64,000 bases of DNA from positions 7,701,733 through 7,765,732 of the forward strand of contig JABAKD010000012.1 of NCBI GenBank assembly GCA_012845835.1. Direction: 5' to 3'. Of this stretch, positions 31,401 to 41,774 are shown piece after piece (the stretch's first letter is position 1; each line of letters opens with the position of its first letter). The notes below the pieces were generated by a model. That model was not told the DNA's origin. It did no database searches and was given only the letters and a program-made list of their open reading frames with translations. Source of the stretch: Undaria pinnatifida (lineage: Eukaryota; Sar; Phaeophyceae; Laminariales; Alariaceae). The position numbers were made by a program, and so were the translations under genes.

Positions 31401-33613
31401 GGCTTCCTTCGGCCCCTTCTCAGCGCTATACTTCGCGTTCTACGAACAGGCCAAAGCGGTTTCCACACGATTTTTTGGTGAGTGTGCTGACGCCATACAC
31501 ACCATACGGGAACCGAAACATAATATAGCGCCCCCCTTCGCGTTCGACGACCGTTTTTTTACCCGCGGCAAGCCCTCGAGGTTTTTTTAACAGGGCCACC
31601 CAAAAGGGCTGTAAGTTGGGTGGCTGTAACGAGTTTTGCTGGGGTGCGGTATGAATCGTACAACGAAAATTCCGACTGCCGTGTCCGATGAAAATGTGTC
31701 TGACAATAACATGTCTGTCTGATCACTCGTTGGAACACGTTTTTCTGGGTAGTGCCCCTGACAGGTCACCTCTTGTGTGACGGTGGTGTGGCGGACACAC
31801 AGAGGTGGGTCGGTACCTCGGGTCAATATGGTGTGTCCTCCACACCACCACCACCATCACCACCGCACAAGAGATAACCTGTCAGAGGTACTGCCCAGGC
31901 GCTCTGTAAAAAAACATTCGGAACTTCAGAGGGAAACATTCTTAAATGACCATTACATTGTCTTGAGTGATAATTCAATTGCCCTTACATGACCTTCGCA
32001 TTGTCTTACATGATTACAGCACCCGGCCACACGAAGCAGCCCGGGCTACTAGTGCTGCTGTGGAAGAGCATGTGCCCGAATCGCAACCGTAGGGAGGTGC
32101 ATTTACAAAACGACCCGCGCACAGCATGACGATTACTCGTACGATTAATATTGCACGCTTTTCCTACGAAGCTTGCTTGGATCGCGATCGCCACTGCTTG
32201 TTGTAGATACGCATGCAGTGCAGCATGTCGTTACTCGTGCCGTTGCATACTCGTCGTAGACGCTTTTGGTTAGATCGCGCCCTCTGCATATTTTGGTCCG
32301 AATACGTGGGTGTCCCAAACAGGTTATAATGTATATACGCTCCCCTCGCTTTCCTCCTCATACTTGGAGGTATTGAAACTGTGATGCACCGCGAAATAAC
32401 GGCACTGGCGTGCTGTTATGTAGTGTGCGTTGTTTAATATATACACCTTCTCTCGCGTTCCTCCTCGTGTTGAAAAAAACAGCGGAGAGGCAAGGGAGGA
32501 CACTGAGTGGGCGCGACGCGGGCCTGCCGTCTGGTGGGGGTAGTGCGCGAGGAAGATCTGACGGGATCAGCGTAGACGTCCCGGCTCCGGTTACCCTTGC
32601 GAATGCGGCTGCCGCGGCGGCAGCGGCGTCCTGGCTGACGAACCCCTTGGACCTGGCTAAGCTTCGGCTGCAGGTGCGCACGCGTCCGTTGCCGACGCCC
32701 CTTCCGTCAGATTTTGTGTTTTTTTCATGTGTAAAATGGAATCAAAAACCTGCGCTTTTTAACCGTTTTACGTAGCACTGTCGAATTATATATGGCGGAA
32801 ATGCCGTTCCGATATAAATCGCCTATGTAAAGCAGTACAATTGTAGTAGGTCTCCTGTTATGAACCTCTTCCAACCTTTTCCCAATTGCCCTTCCCCAGA
32901 GTCTAATCATTTTAGCTGCCGATAAAACATTTTGATGGCGAAATGAACAGTGTAGGACACACCTTCTATCTCACATGACAACTTGAGACTTGGCCCGAAA
33001 CGAGAGTTTCTTAGCCTTTTCGCTACTGCGAAAGGTATCGCACACTAACTTCAAGTCATCAGTCCCCGAAAAACATGGGTGCAGTTCCAAAGAGGTGTTG
33101 CGTACTGTATTCGAAGAGGTACTATACTGGAGCCATAGCTACAATGTATATATTTCGCGTGACGGTAGGACTACTGCTGTACTACAGCAATGTAACTCCA
33201 GTGCCCGACGGTAGCTTGCAGGGCATAAACACGCATCTGTGCGATGAAACATCCCGAAACATCAGTATTAGACCAATACATCAATGGAATTTGTCGAATA
33301 AGCTGTAATCTTTACTGACACGTCGATTCGCGCACCACCGCTACCGCTGTTACAGGTGCAGCGTGGGGCGGCTGCGAACGCGAGCTTCACCCGCGCGGCT
33401 GGCACCCCAGGCGGTCCCACCGCCCGAGTCGACGGGAGCGCCCGAGTGTACACGGGGATGGTAGACGCCCTTATGCGGTGCTATCGCAAGGAGGGGTTGG
33501 CTGGCTTGTTCAAAGGCTCGGGCGCGAGGATGGCGTTTCACGCCCCCAGCACAGCCATTGCCATGGCAACGTTCGAAACAACGAAAGGCTTCTTGGGGAC
33601 GGCGTTGCTGTGA
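25419..33613 (+). CDS. Mitochondrial carrier family protein (SLC25 type), N-terminus missing
   Basis: Inner-membrane solute carrier. Exons 25419-25496, 27498-27565, 28504-28725, 29513-29720, 31384-31477, 32483-32673 and 33356-33613 join in phase (0,2,2,0,1,0) to 372 codons and a stop. All three carrier signatures Px[DE]xx[KR]x[RK] are present: HPLDTAKAR (split by intron 1), VPVDVVKER (start of exon 4) and NPLDLAKLR (end of exon 6), with the matching EGVRGLYRG, EGFRGIYKG and EGLAGLFKG half-repeats and six likely helices. Low-complexity inserts sit between helices: a Gly/Ala stretch in exon 3, a Gly/Pro stretch in exon 4, and a Ser/Gly/Ala segment in exon 6. Exon 1 starts at an acceptor (CTCGTCAG), so an upstream exon with the ATG exists but was not found. 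Substrate cannot be read from the sequence. Confidence 0.92.
26475..26554 (+). repeat. 40-bp perfect tandem duplication
   Basis: CTGCAGAATGACCAAAACAC through GTTTACGGGATG is repeated exactly at 26475 and 26515 inside the first visible carrier intron. Confidence 0.9.
28028..28190 (+). repeat. Family C dispersed repeat
   Basis: GAGCACGTCGGGTTCTAGCC, AACGCCGTGAGGTTGTCCGG and CGAGTCGCATGAAGG. In a carrier intron, about 310 bp before exon 3. Confidence 0.7.
29380..29455 (+). repeat. Family C end fused to a 46-base C-rich run
   Basis: GACTACGGCCATGCATGACA runs straight into C18-G-C27 (about 29409-29454). The same 20-mer start recurs at 36757-36776 and is also followed by C-rich sequence. It lies about 55 bases before carrier exon 4. 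Confidence 0.7.
30298..30400 (+). repeat. Diverged 50-60 bp tandem duplication
   Basis: AAGTTTGATGCTGTGATCGG and AAGTTTGATGCTTTTGTCGG head two adjacent related units in carrier intron 4. Confidence 0.55.
30598..31165 (+). repeat. Family E dispersed repeat
   Basis: Starts with an ATCTAGATCATCTGATCATC minisatellite. It then shares TACAGATCCAACCACGGAAA, GCTAGATCATGCAGAT, CGGCTCC.ACCC.G.AACATGAG and ATCAAGTGGG.AT with 34566-34845 and, more weakly, 53812-54190. Confidence 0.65.
31746..31897. mobile_element. Foldback element, arms about 60 bp
   Basis: TGGGTAGTGCCCCTGACAGG...CTCTTGTGTGACGGTGG...GACACAC faces its imperfect inverse ending GAGGTACTGCCCA. The arms pair for most of their length around a loop of about 25 bases. 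Non-coding, in a carrier intron. Confidence 0.7.
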
Positions 33614-33790
33614 GGATGTAGCAACGGGGGGGAAATCCCCCGTTCACTTGTGTTTATTGTGGTATGACAATTTGCCATTCATGGCTTTCATATTCGAAAC
33701 AACGAAGGGCGTGGTGGGAACGGACGCGCGCTGCGCAAGGGGCGACATTTTTTGGCTATTATGTTTGTGTGTGGCGGGGGCTTCTTAACC
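33614..33790 (+). pseudogene. Partial duplicate of the carrier's last codons in its 3' flank
   Basis: After the carrier stop, ATATTCGAAACAACGAAGGG at 33690 repeats the exon 7 end (ACGTTCGAAACAACGAAAGG at 33570), encoding FETTKGVVGT against FETTKGFLGT. A hairpin AACGGGGG-6-CCCCCGTT (33624-33645) lies between them. Confidence 0.6.
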
Positions 33791-34287
33791 CGTTTAGCAC
33801 CGCACTCCCGACATGAGGATGAAACACTTAAGAGTTGGACTAGGAACAAATCTGGGAATTAGAATTGCCCCAAATCGTCGGAATGCCGTTCTTGTTTGTA
33901 TTTAATAGCAGTAGTATTGTGTTGTATCCCTAGGTCATGGAATTGTCCATCGGGGATTTCAATTTATTTTGGTTCAAATATTTTTTGTTGAGGTGAGGTA
34001 TTGAATCACTCTCAAGCAAGAAGCCTAAAAAAGTTAGCTTCAACGGCATGCATCGAGGTTTCGCCATGAGGAGGATATGACAGCGGGAGATGCTCCTCCT
34101 CGTTCGATTGTGTTTTGTTGTTAAGTGAGAACTCATATTTATGTGCGACGGTTGGCGTCTATTAAACCATCAAAACTAATAATTTGGCAACTATTGCTCG
34201 TCTTTTCGTGACACTACGGTCGGTGGCAGAGAATCACTTGCACACTGCACGCAGTTACAGGAAACACAAGGGGGAGAGGGGCACTTC
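33791..34287. other. Spacer between convergent genes, no feature seen
   Basis: Downstream of the carrier stop. No exon, RNA or repeat recognised. Confidence 0.4.
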
Positions 34288-34450
34288 ATGCATAGCCGTG
34301 GTTATATGACCATGGACCCTCGCATCTCTACAAATGCCGCGACGGAGCACGTAGGGTTTTCACCGAACAGGCACACATCGCGTACACCAGGCACGAAGCG
34401 CCGTGAGGTATTCGACGAGTCGCATGATCCGCGCGGCCGCACCCTACTGA
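34288..34450 (+). repeat. Family C dispersed repeat
   Basis: CCATGGACCCTCGCATCTCT, GGAGCACGTAGGGTTTTCAC, GAAGCGCCGTGAGGTATTCG and CGAGTCGCATGA. Confidence 0.7.
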
Positions 34451-34565
34451 GGGTGTGGTGATGCTTTTTGCGGTGGGGGACCTGTCAAGCCATTATAACT
34501 GCATCCCACGTCTGCGATACAAATCACTTGGAAATTTAGTGGGATCGCTTTCTCGTAGCAGCAAA

Positions 34566-34845
34566 AGCATTCACACCTCGGACAGATGACGATCTAGATC
34601 ATCTAGATCATCTAGATCATCTAGATCGTCTAGATCATCTACAGTTAGACCCTGTATCTGACGTTATGAGAAGCTGTAAATAATCTGTATACCGAGAACA
34701 TACAAATCCAACGCAGGAAACGTGTGCTAGATCATGCAGATGTACGGCTCCAACCCGGTAACATGAGCTAGATTATACAGATTTCCCTGGAAGATCTATG
34801 GAGTCAAGTGGGGATCGATGACCTGACCGACGTGGGAAAGGTTTA
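34566..34845 (+). repeat. Family E dispersed repeat with (ATCTAG)ATC array
   Basis: Five near-perfect GATCATCTA units (34589-34640), then AACGCAGGAAACGTGTGCTA, ATCATGCAGATGTACGGCTC and AACATGAGCTAGATTATACA. Confidence 0.7.
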
Positions 34846-35333
34846 CAACTTATTCGACAATGCCTCGATTCGCAATAAAAACTCCCATCGCCGTGTCCGG
34901 TGGTGTGATGCAGTAGAGCGAATCACGAACAACTCGGCTCTTTGCCGCCATCTCCAAACATAACACATCTTTGCCCGCCGCTTGGTGCGGGCCATCCCGG
35001 TGGCGTCTTTCTATCTTCGTTGCGCAGCGCAAAATTCCAGATCGATCTCGATCTCGGAGGCAATCACGAAGGAGCTAAAACGCGAAAAATAAATCGATTA
35101 GCCGAAAATCCCGTTTTATCCCCACGATTCTGAAGACAAAAATTGCTTGGAACCACGTTTTTTTCCTGTGTAACATTCTGAGGACTTCAGATCAGTCGCC
35201 AACCAGGGTATAATAGGACCAAGAGCAGTCTCTTCCCAACTCGAAAAAGGTTGAAAACTCTTGTAACACAAAAAACAAACACATACGTCATGCCTCTAAT
35301 AATTAGAAAAAAAACACCGGTATTTTAGCTGTC

Positions 35334-37668
35334 TCAAGTAAATTCGTCCTCTTCCACCGAGGGATCGCTTCCACCATCCATCACCGACCCTATAGACCCG
35401 ACCGCCCCGGACGCAAAGTTGAGGGCCCAAACAACGACGCCCCCCAACAGTGTCATAACCGCTGCGGCTTCCAGGACCTCAGGAGTGGCGAGTATGGCCG
35501 CAAGAGATCCAGCTCCCGCCAAATCCGACCCGTTCGGAAAAAGCTACAAACGATACGTGGCAGCAAGCAAACGACAACGAAGCACACAACAAACAACGGA
35601 GGTGTTGGTAGTCGGCGGCCGGGGCATGCGAGTGAGATATCCGGGAGGGGGGAGGTAGGAGAAAACGCGAGTGTGTTCAGCAGAGGACACCACTCGATGT
35701 GGTATACACAGGGCACAGCAATGCGGTCACGTTCAAAACGCGCCGCAGTATAATGTAACATGCTTGAAGACACGAAAAAAAAACATATAGATATCATAAA
35801 TGGTACATGAAAAACACATTTAAAACGAGCTTGAAGACACATAACAAAAACAGGAGTGGTAGTAGGCAGCGGGGCTCGCTAGGAACACGGCAGAGAGAGG
35901 GTAAGAGGAGCATTGTTGTGTTCTTCGCCAGAATAGCCGTCGCACCGATTGTTTCACGAACAGAAGGAGACAGGAGTGTGGTGCACACAAACACAGCAAA
36001 ATGCGGTAATACTCAAATATGCGGCGCAACATAATGTCACATGCTTGAAGACACACATCACACAATGTCCTTGGAACCCAAATGTAAAACCAGCTTGAAG
36101 GCACAAAAAAAATGAAAAACAGGGAGGAGATATACATGAAACATGCTTAAGACACATAACACGTGCTTGAAGACATATTACACATTATTGAACACAGGAG
36201 GTAATCTACTAGCCAGGTACTCAGTCACGAACTGGAATACTATCAATACTGTTGCTTAACGTGGGGGGTCAAAATGAACAGAGAACACTGCGACTACCGT
36301 GCGGGGTCAAACAACAGCCACGCGTACAGCCGACATATCCGCGGCGGCGCCGCCGCCGCGAACAAAGTCTTGACCCTGTATGTTTAATGAATACCGCGGG
36401 ATGGGGAGCCGATTTGAACCGTGCAAAATTATTATTAGCTACCCCCCGATACCTTGGTACAAAACAGCATAGGCCTGCGAACAAGAAGCCCCTGATCTCA
36501 GCAAGGATTGAAAACTTTTTGAGACACTTGACCTTGAGCAACCTTGAGCATAGGCTACTATATGCCAGGACCTTCAGCGTAGCGCTCGCCGTTGAGCGTG
36601 ATTTCTTGATCCAAATTTTCTACGTCGCGTTCCCCAAAAAGTTAGCCTGACGCTCTTAATAGGCACTTTCCTCTTCGTGGGCCTATACTGTACGCATGGC
36701 GCAAGTAACCCCCTCCCTTCCCTTACCTGATCGCTGAAACTCAAGTCTTAAGACTAAGACTACGGCCATGCATGACAATGAGCACCCCTCCCTATGGTCT
36801 TACGGCCTACCAGGTACGGCCATACATGATACAGTGATCTCCCCCACCCCCTCCCTCGCCGTGTCCCCACCTTCGGAGCGTTCTGGAGAATTACCCAGGT
36901 TCCGCTGAGCATGATCGGCAGCGTGACGATCACCCGAGTGACCCTCGCGACCAGCCCCACCAGCTGCGCCGCGCCGAAAACCCCGATGCCGGTCAGGGGA
37001 AGCAGCTTGCTAAGGGTTGGGACGGCGTTCGACAGCGTGAGCGGCGTTCCTTGCAGCTCCCAGAGCGTCTGGGCGGCGAGCAGCAGTGAGACGACGGTGC
37101 CTGCGGCCATGACGGCGTTGAAGGTCGCCTTCGCAGCGTCTCCCGCCTTGCCCAGTACCGATTTAGACTTACCGCTCTTCCGTTTTTCTGCTCGAGTTTT
37201 CTTGGTGTCCTCCTGCGCATCACCACCACCATCACCATCAATACCAACACTCACGCCAACACCACCCTCATCCGCGCCTTCGGAAGACGCAAAGAGCGCT
37301 AATCGACGCCCTCGGCTCTTCTTGAATCGGCTGTTGTTGTTGTTGCCCTTGTCGTCATTGCTGTTTCTGTCGGCGTTTTTATTGCCGTACAAACCTGCAG
37401 CGCTGGTGATATCAGGCCGGATCGCCGACCACAGCGGCGAAAACCGTTTCTTTCGAAGACGGTTCGTACATGCTTTGTCGTGCTCGCCTAGTTGCTGGTG
37501 TAGGCGGTGCTTTTCGACACGGAAAGCGGAGATCTCCGGCGTGAGGCGACGGCCTAACCGCTCCTGGTGGTGAGGGGGTGGAGACGACGATGTCTGTGAT
37601 GGTGACGAGGATGATAATGCTCGAGATGAGGAAGGTCTCGAGCAAGCGACGCACAGGTGCACCTGCAT
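35334..37668 (-). CDS. Unrecognised multi-pass membrane protein, two exons
   Basis: Exon 1 37668-36871 and exon 2 35543-35334 join in phase 0 to 335 residues. Residues 1-170 are polar and low complexity (Ser/Pro run near 10-35, Asn/Asp-rich near 105-120, Gly/Asp-rich near 135-155, Lys/Arg-rich near 157-170). After that there are about four hydrophobic segments: 184-203, 222-242, 246-262 and 289-309, then an acidic C-terminus ending DEFT. The VPTLSKLLPLTGIGVF stretch is faintly like the CAAD/CURT1 thylakoid-protein pattern, but not enough to name it. A Ser-rich N-terminus without a clear signal peptide could be a transit peptide or could mean an upstream exon. The gene converges on the carrier gene. 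Function unknown. Confidence 0.72.
35700..36180 (-). repeat. 280-bp tandem duplication with GCTTGAAGACAC motif
   Basis: CACAGCAATGCGGT/CACAGCAAAATGCGGT at 35721 and 36001 head two related units. CTTGAAGACACA or close variants occur about six times. Entirely in the intron of the membrane-protein gene. Confidence 0.65.
36330..36365. other. GC palindrome
   Basis: CGCGGCGGCGCCGCCG is almost self-complementary over 18 bases, in the same intron. It may be a recombination or methylation target; no function is shown. Confidence 0.4.
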
Positions 37669-39431
37669 GTTGGTAAACGCTGCGGGTTGGGCGTTGGAAT
37701 GGGACGCGGGAGGTGTTACGGTTGCAGCTGTTGTTTATTTAGGCCGCGCGGGGGATGCCTAAGGATTGTTTTGTCAAGTGGGCGCGAGTGGGCGTTTCGT
37801 CAAAAAACACAAACGACCTGGAAATAGAATATAGAGTTTTACACGCAAGATCCACTTGTCTCGGATAAACAAGTGATGTTGAAAATAATTCAGAGCATTT
37901 TCGCCCTTACTGCCCTTTTTTTTCTAGCCCAATACCTGGTACTTGACAACCTCAAACGGCGACGAATTTCCTCCGTCCACAATTTTTTCGGGTGCGGACG
38001 TATAATGTTGAAAAAATCCGCGAAAACCCCGGCCAGCTTTGGGTGAAAGTGAAAGTTGTTTCTTCGCACGTGCTGTACGAAGCCTTGGTAGTACCTGGTA
38101 CATACGTACTAAATCGCAAAACGATTCCACAATCGTGCATTTTGGAGCAAATTCTCGACTTTTGGGTGATGCTGGCTGGCAACTTTGACTTCACGAAATG
38201 ACTTCGTGAGTCATTTCTCGTGGTCCATTTCTCTTGGTCTACGACTGCTGCCCGCTGCACCCGACGCCATCACGCACCTCGTAGTGAGCGTGGCTCCATT
38301 TCGCGGGTTGCGATTGCTAGTGCGGAGATGCAGCTATCCTCAAGTTTGCAAACGTTTTGTTGTGGGATGTTCTTGGTCTGATTTTGTGTCCTCTGAATTT
38401 CGACGGTTTTAGGCCACTGCAGCACCCCAAAGTCGAGGTGTAGACCCCCGTTGAAAACGTGCGGAATGCCAATCTGAACGGAATCACGAAAATCCCGAAC
38501 TGCTGTGGATGCAACACTATGCGCCAAGACCCGCTTTCGCTAAGACACGCACCAGCTGAGGGTCGAAATGCAAAATGCAGCGTGTTGAAAATGCGGCGTA
38601 ATTGACTGCATTGAAAAAAATTCTAGTTATTAGAGTCAGCCGGAAACTCGGGGATGGGGATCCCCCGGGATCTGGGTAGTTAGCTGTGTGTCACTCCTTG
38701 GTGTGCTGTTCCTCACGGTATCAGCTGCAGCATCGCATGTTTCGAGTCAGCGAACAAGTTTGAAAACGAGTCAGCGGGCATGCGAGCATCCTTCAGGCAA
38801 AGTTATGAAAAACTGCTGTTGCTGCAACACCGGGTGTAAAATACAGACAGCAAACGAAGGATATCATCGCCTGTGGGCACCATGTGCATCGTCATGTTGG
38901 AGACACCCCGAGATTTCCAAGAGGAAGGCTCAACTCCTCAAGGGCAAGTCCCATGGGTGTTGCAACCTGTTGCAACCTGTTGCTTACACCGGCACTCAAG
39001 TGTTCGTATCATCAATAATAGTACCTGTGGTACTGCCATCTGCTGTGCAGCTATAAATGACGGTCGTAGAGAGGCACCGCAGCAGTGTCATACCAGGTAA
39101 TGCCAGAGTCACCAACTCACCAGCAGTACCGTGCAGCAAACATATTAATGCGAGCTTGTGCGCCACACGCGCTCTTCCATGTGAATACGGCATCCGCATG
39201 GAGTCGCAGCTGATGTTCCACTCTGCACAAAGCTCATGTTTCATGTGTCACACATTCACATTTCACCAATTTTGCTTGTTCGTATGGAGGGGTTTCGATA
39301 AATATAAATGACGGTAAATAAAAGGGGAGAGGGGTGTTGCCCGCAATTAATTCACGATCTTTTCGTTTCTCGTTTCCTTCGTGGCGCGGTTGTAGGATCA
39401 CGCCGCCACCACGATCACAGCAGCAGTACTA
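37669..39431. other. Spacer upstream of the membrane-protein gene
   Basis: Likely holds that gene's promoter near 37700. A hairpin CACGAAATGAC-7-GTCATTTC-T-CGTG is at 38196-38222. Two TACCTGGTA motifs are at 37930 and 38091. No exon recognised. Confidence 0.4.
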
Positions 39432-39553
39432 GTTGGGCTGCGAAAGCAGCTGAGTTAAATCGACACACGACGCGTATGAAAATACGTGGAAGTGTGGTGA
39501 GCTAAAGCTTTATTTTTCCCCATCCGCCGGAGGATGAAAAAAAAAAAAAAAAG
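39432..39553 (+). mobile_element. Family A retroposon copy, 3' end only
   Basis: Starts at GTTGGGCTGCGAAAGCAGCT and runs to the hairpin CATCCGCCGGAGGATG and A14. It matches 255-375 and the inverse of 9460-9580: a 5'-truncated insertion. Confidence 0.75.
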
Positions 39554-39769
39554 CCAGCCTCTCTATTAGCCTAAACCTCGAGAGGTCTCTACGCGCTAGT
39601 CCCCAGGGTTGCTAGTCCCCAGGGCTGCGTGTTGCGAAGACTGCTTCGACATGCTTACATAGCTGTTGGTTGCAAGAAGTCTCGCAAATGTCCCTCCCTT
39701 GTTAAATCCTCCATCTCTGGCCAACGGCGGCTAGGGTCGAAAAATGCAGGGTAGTCCTCGGTACCGTTT

Positions 39770-40080
39770 TTTTTTACGGTAGGTACCAGATCGGACGGTA
39801 CAGTATTGCGAAATGACGGTACTTTTCAAACGGTTGACGGTATTTCGATTTCTCACGGTACCACTTTTGGCGGTACACGGTATCGCCGAATTTGACGGTA
39901 CTTTTTCGGCGGTATCGAAAAGTGACGGTATTTTCTAGACGGTAGACGGTTTTTCGATATTTGACGGTACTTTTTTGGCGGTACTGCAAAACGACGGTAG
40001 GTACCGGTCCCGGTACTGCCAAATTTGACGGTACTTTTTTGAGGGTACTGAAATATGACGGTTCCGGCACTGAGAAATAC
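39770..40080 (+). repeat. TGACGGTACTTTTT minisatellite array, first block
   Basis: Units of TGACGGTACTTTTT..GGCGGTAC and ACGGT.GACGGTTTTTCGATTT alternate about ten times, with a dominant spacing of 50-60 bp. The ORF across it (40145-39774) is a by-product. Confidence 0.75.
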
Positions 40081-40359
40081 AGAATTACGAATGACGAAAT
40101 ACTTGACAGTACCTGCCGGGCGGCGATCAAGCATGCCGGCATCACCCCGCTGATGTTCCTGCATACCTATATAGAACGGACGAATAGAGGCTAGACTAAT
40201 CGTTGAACCGTCAAGCTGACAAACTCACCAGCCTCACGCGAAACAACATTTAGACATTTAGCACCAAAATAAGAGAATAAAACAATACTACTACTGTAAA
40301 CAATAAAACAATAAAACCTAAAACATGAAAAGTTCAATGAAAACCATCACCCTACAATC

Positions 40360-40540
40360 TTTGACGGTTTTTCTAAACGGGAAACGGTACTTCGCTTATT
40401 TGACGGTACTTTTATGGCGGTGCTGCAAGATGACGGTACTTTTTAAACGGTTGACGGTTTTTCGATTTTTGACGTTACCGCCTTCGGCGGTACACGGTTT
40501 GCCCAAATATGACGGTATTCCGCCGAGTACCGGGACCGAC
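40360..40540 (+). repeat. TGACGGTACTTTTT minisatellite array, second block
   Basis: Same units as 39770-40080 (TTTGACGGTACTTTTATGGC, AAACGGTTGACGGTTTTTCG, GGCGGTACACGGTTTGCC), 280 bp further on. Confidence 0.75.
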
Positions 40541-41774
40541 GTACAGCACGGGAAAATTACCTCGGGAATTTTCCCGGGGACTACCCTGGAAAAATGTCTG
40601 TGCCCCCCCCCTTCATTCAGTAAAAGAGTATGTATCTTCGCGAGTAGTAGTACAGCAAGCAGTAGTTTAGTGGCAGCCGTAGTTTTAGATGCCTTCACCA
40701 TCACACGTGCCCGGTACCGGGATCCATAAAAATCTGGCATGTTGTTTCAGTGCGTCCTACAGCACGCAGCACGCGACAGATGATAACATCTTCTCTTGGT
40801 CAAGACTCGCGGTTTACAGTATGTTTTGTATCCTTCGGCGGTCGGGGAAAAATGAAGCGCACCCGCACTCACGTCCTGGGGTTTTTTATTCCGGCATTGC
40901 TTGCCGAGCTTAGCGAGCAGGACCGCGAGACCTGTCAGATGCATGGCGATAGGTGGCATGTGCAAAGGCACCGCCGCTAGCGCGTCGCCGTCGGGATCTT
41001 GACGCGGAAGTGATCAGCCGCGGTGAAAACAAAACAGAAACCCGCGGTCAATCCACTGGGGGCAAGAATACAAGAAAATAAACCCTAGAGGGATTTGGAA
41101 TTCCAGCAGGCAGGCGACTGCGATCTCACACATTATATCTAGCTTTGGTGCCGGAGAGAAAAAACGCACGACAAAAAATATAAGAGGCTCTTTCAGCTAC
41201 GGGTAGCCCACCCTCTCAAGAGCATCAAAAACGCGAACATCTTGGGAGTCCACAATAAAATAAAAAGGTCCCATTTTGTTATTATGCAGAGTTACCAGTG
41301 ACCCGAACGCAGAAACAATTTCAGAACCTGTACACCGCTCTGTCCGCAACCTTCCATTTTTGGTAACTTGAATAAAAGGAGAGCTCTAAAACAGCAAAAC
41401 AGAAGCAGAAGCGAGGCAAAAGCAATGTATCCCATCATACCGGGTATAATACGTACTTTGTGACGGTTCGTGTCAGACGGCAAAAACATAACTAGCATAA
41501 CCTACGGTATGCCGTGGTAGCATAAGCGTCACAACCATCATGCCTCGGACAAGGACCTCAACAACACAACTACGCATGCCCAAGCCCCCACACACAGCTT
41601 CGCCAGAAAAAGGTACACTACCTCCACTCAACGAACGACATTACAAAACTACGAAAAAAAAAAACACGAAAGTTACGAGAGAAAAAGGTACCAGAAAAAG
41701 GACGCATACAACAATAATCGGTGTAACATCTCCCCCCCCCTGCCCCTATTCCAAAAGAATACAACACAAACATG
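40541..41774. other. Spacer downstream of the bZIP gene
   Basis: No exon, RNA or named repeat. The region near 41700 is the probable 3' UTR of the bZIP gene. Confidence 0.4.

Noticed and set aside
36911-37573. 220-codon plus-strand ORF
   Set aside because: Antisense to exon 1 of the membrane-protein gene, which has hydrophobic segments and a matching second exon.
39774-40145. 123-codon minus-strand ORF with YRxKSTVK-like repeats
   Set aside because: Produced by the GACGGTAC minisatellite; the repeat unit shifts frame between copies.
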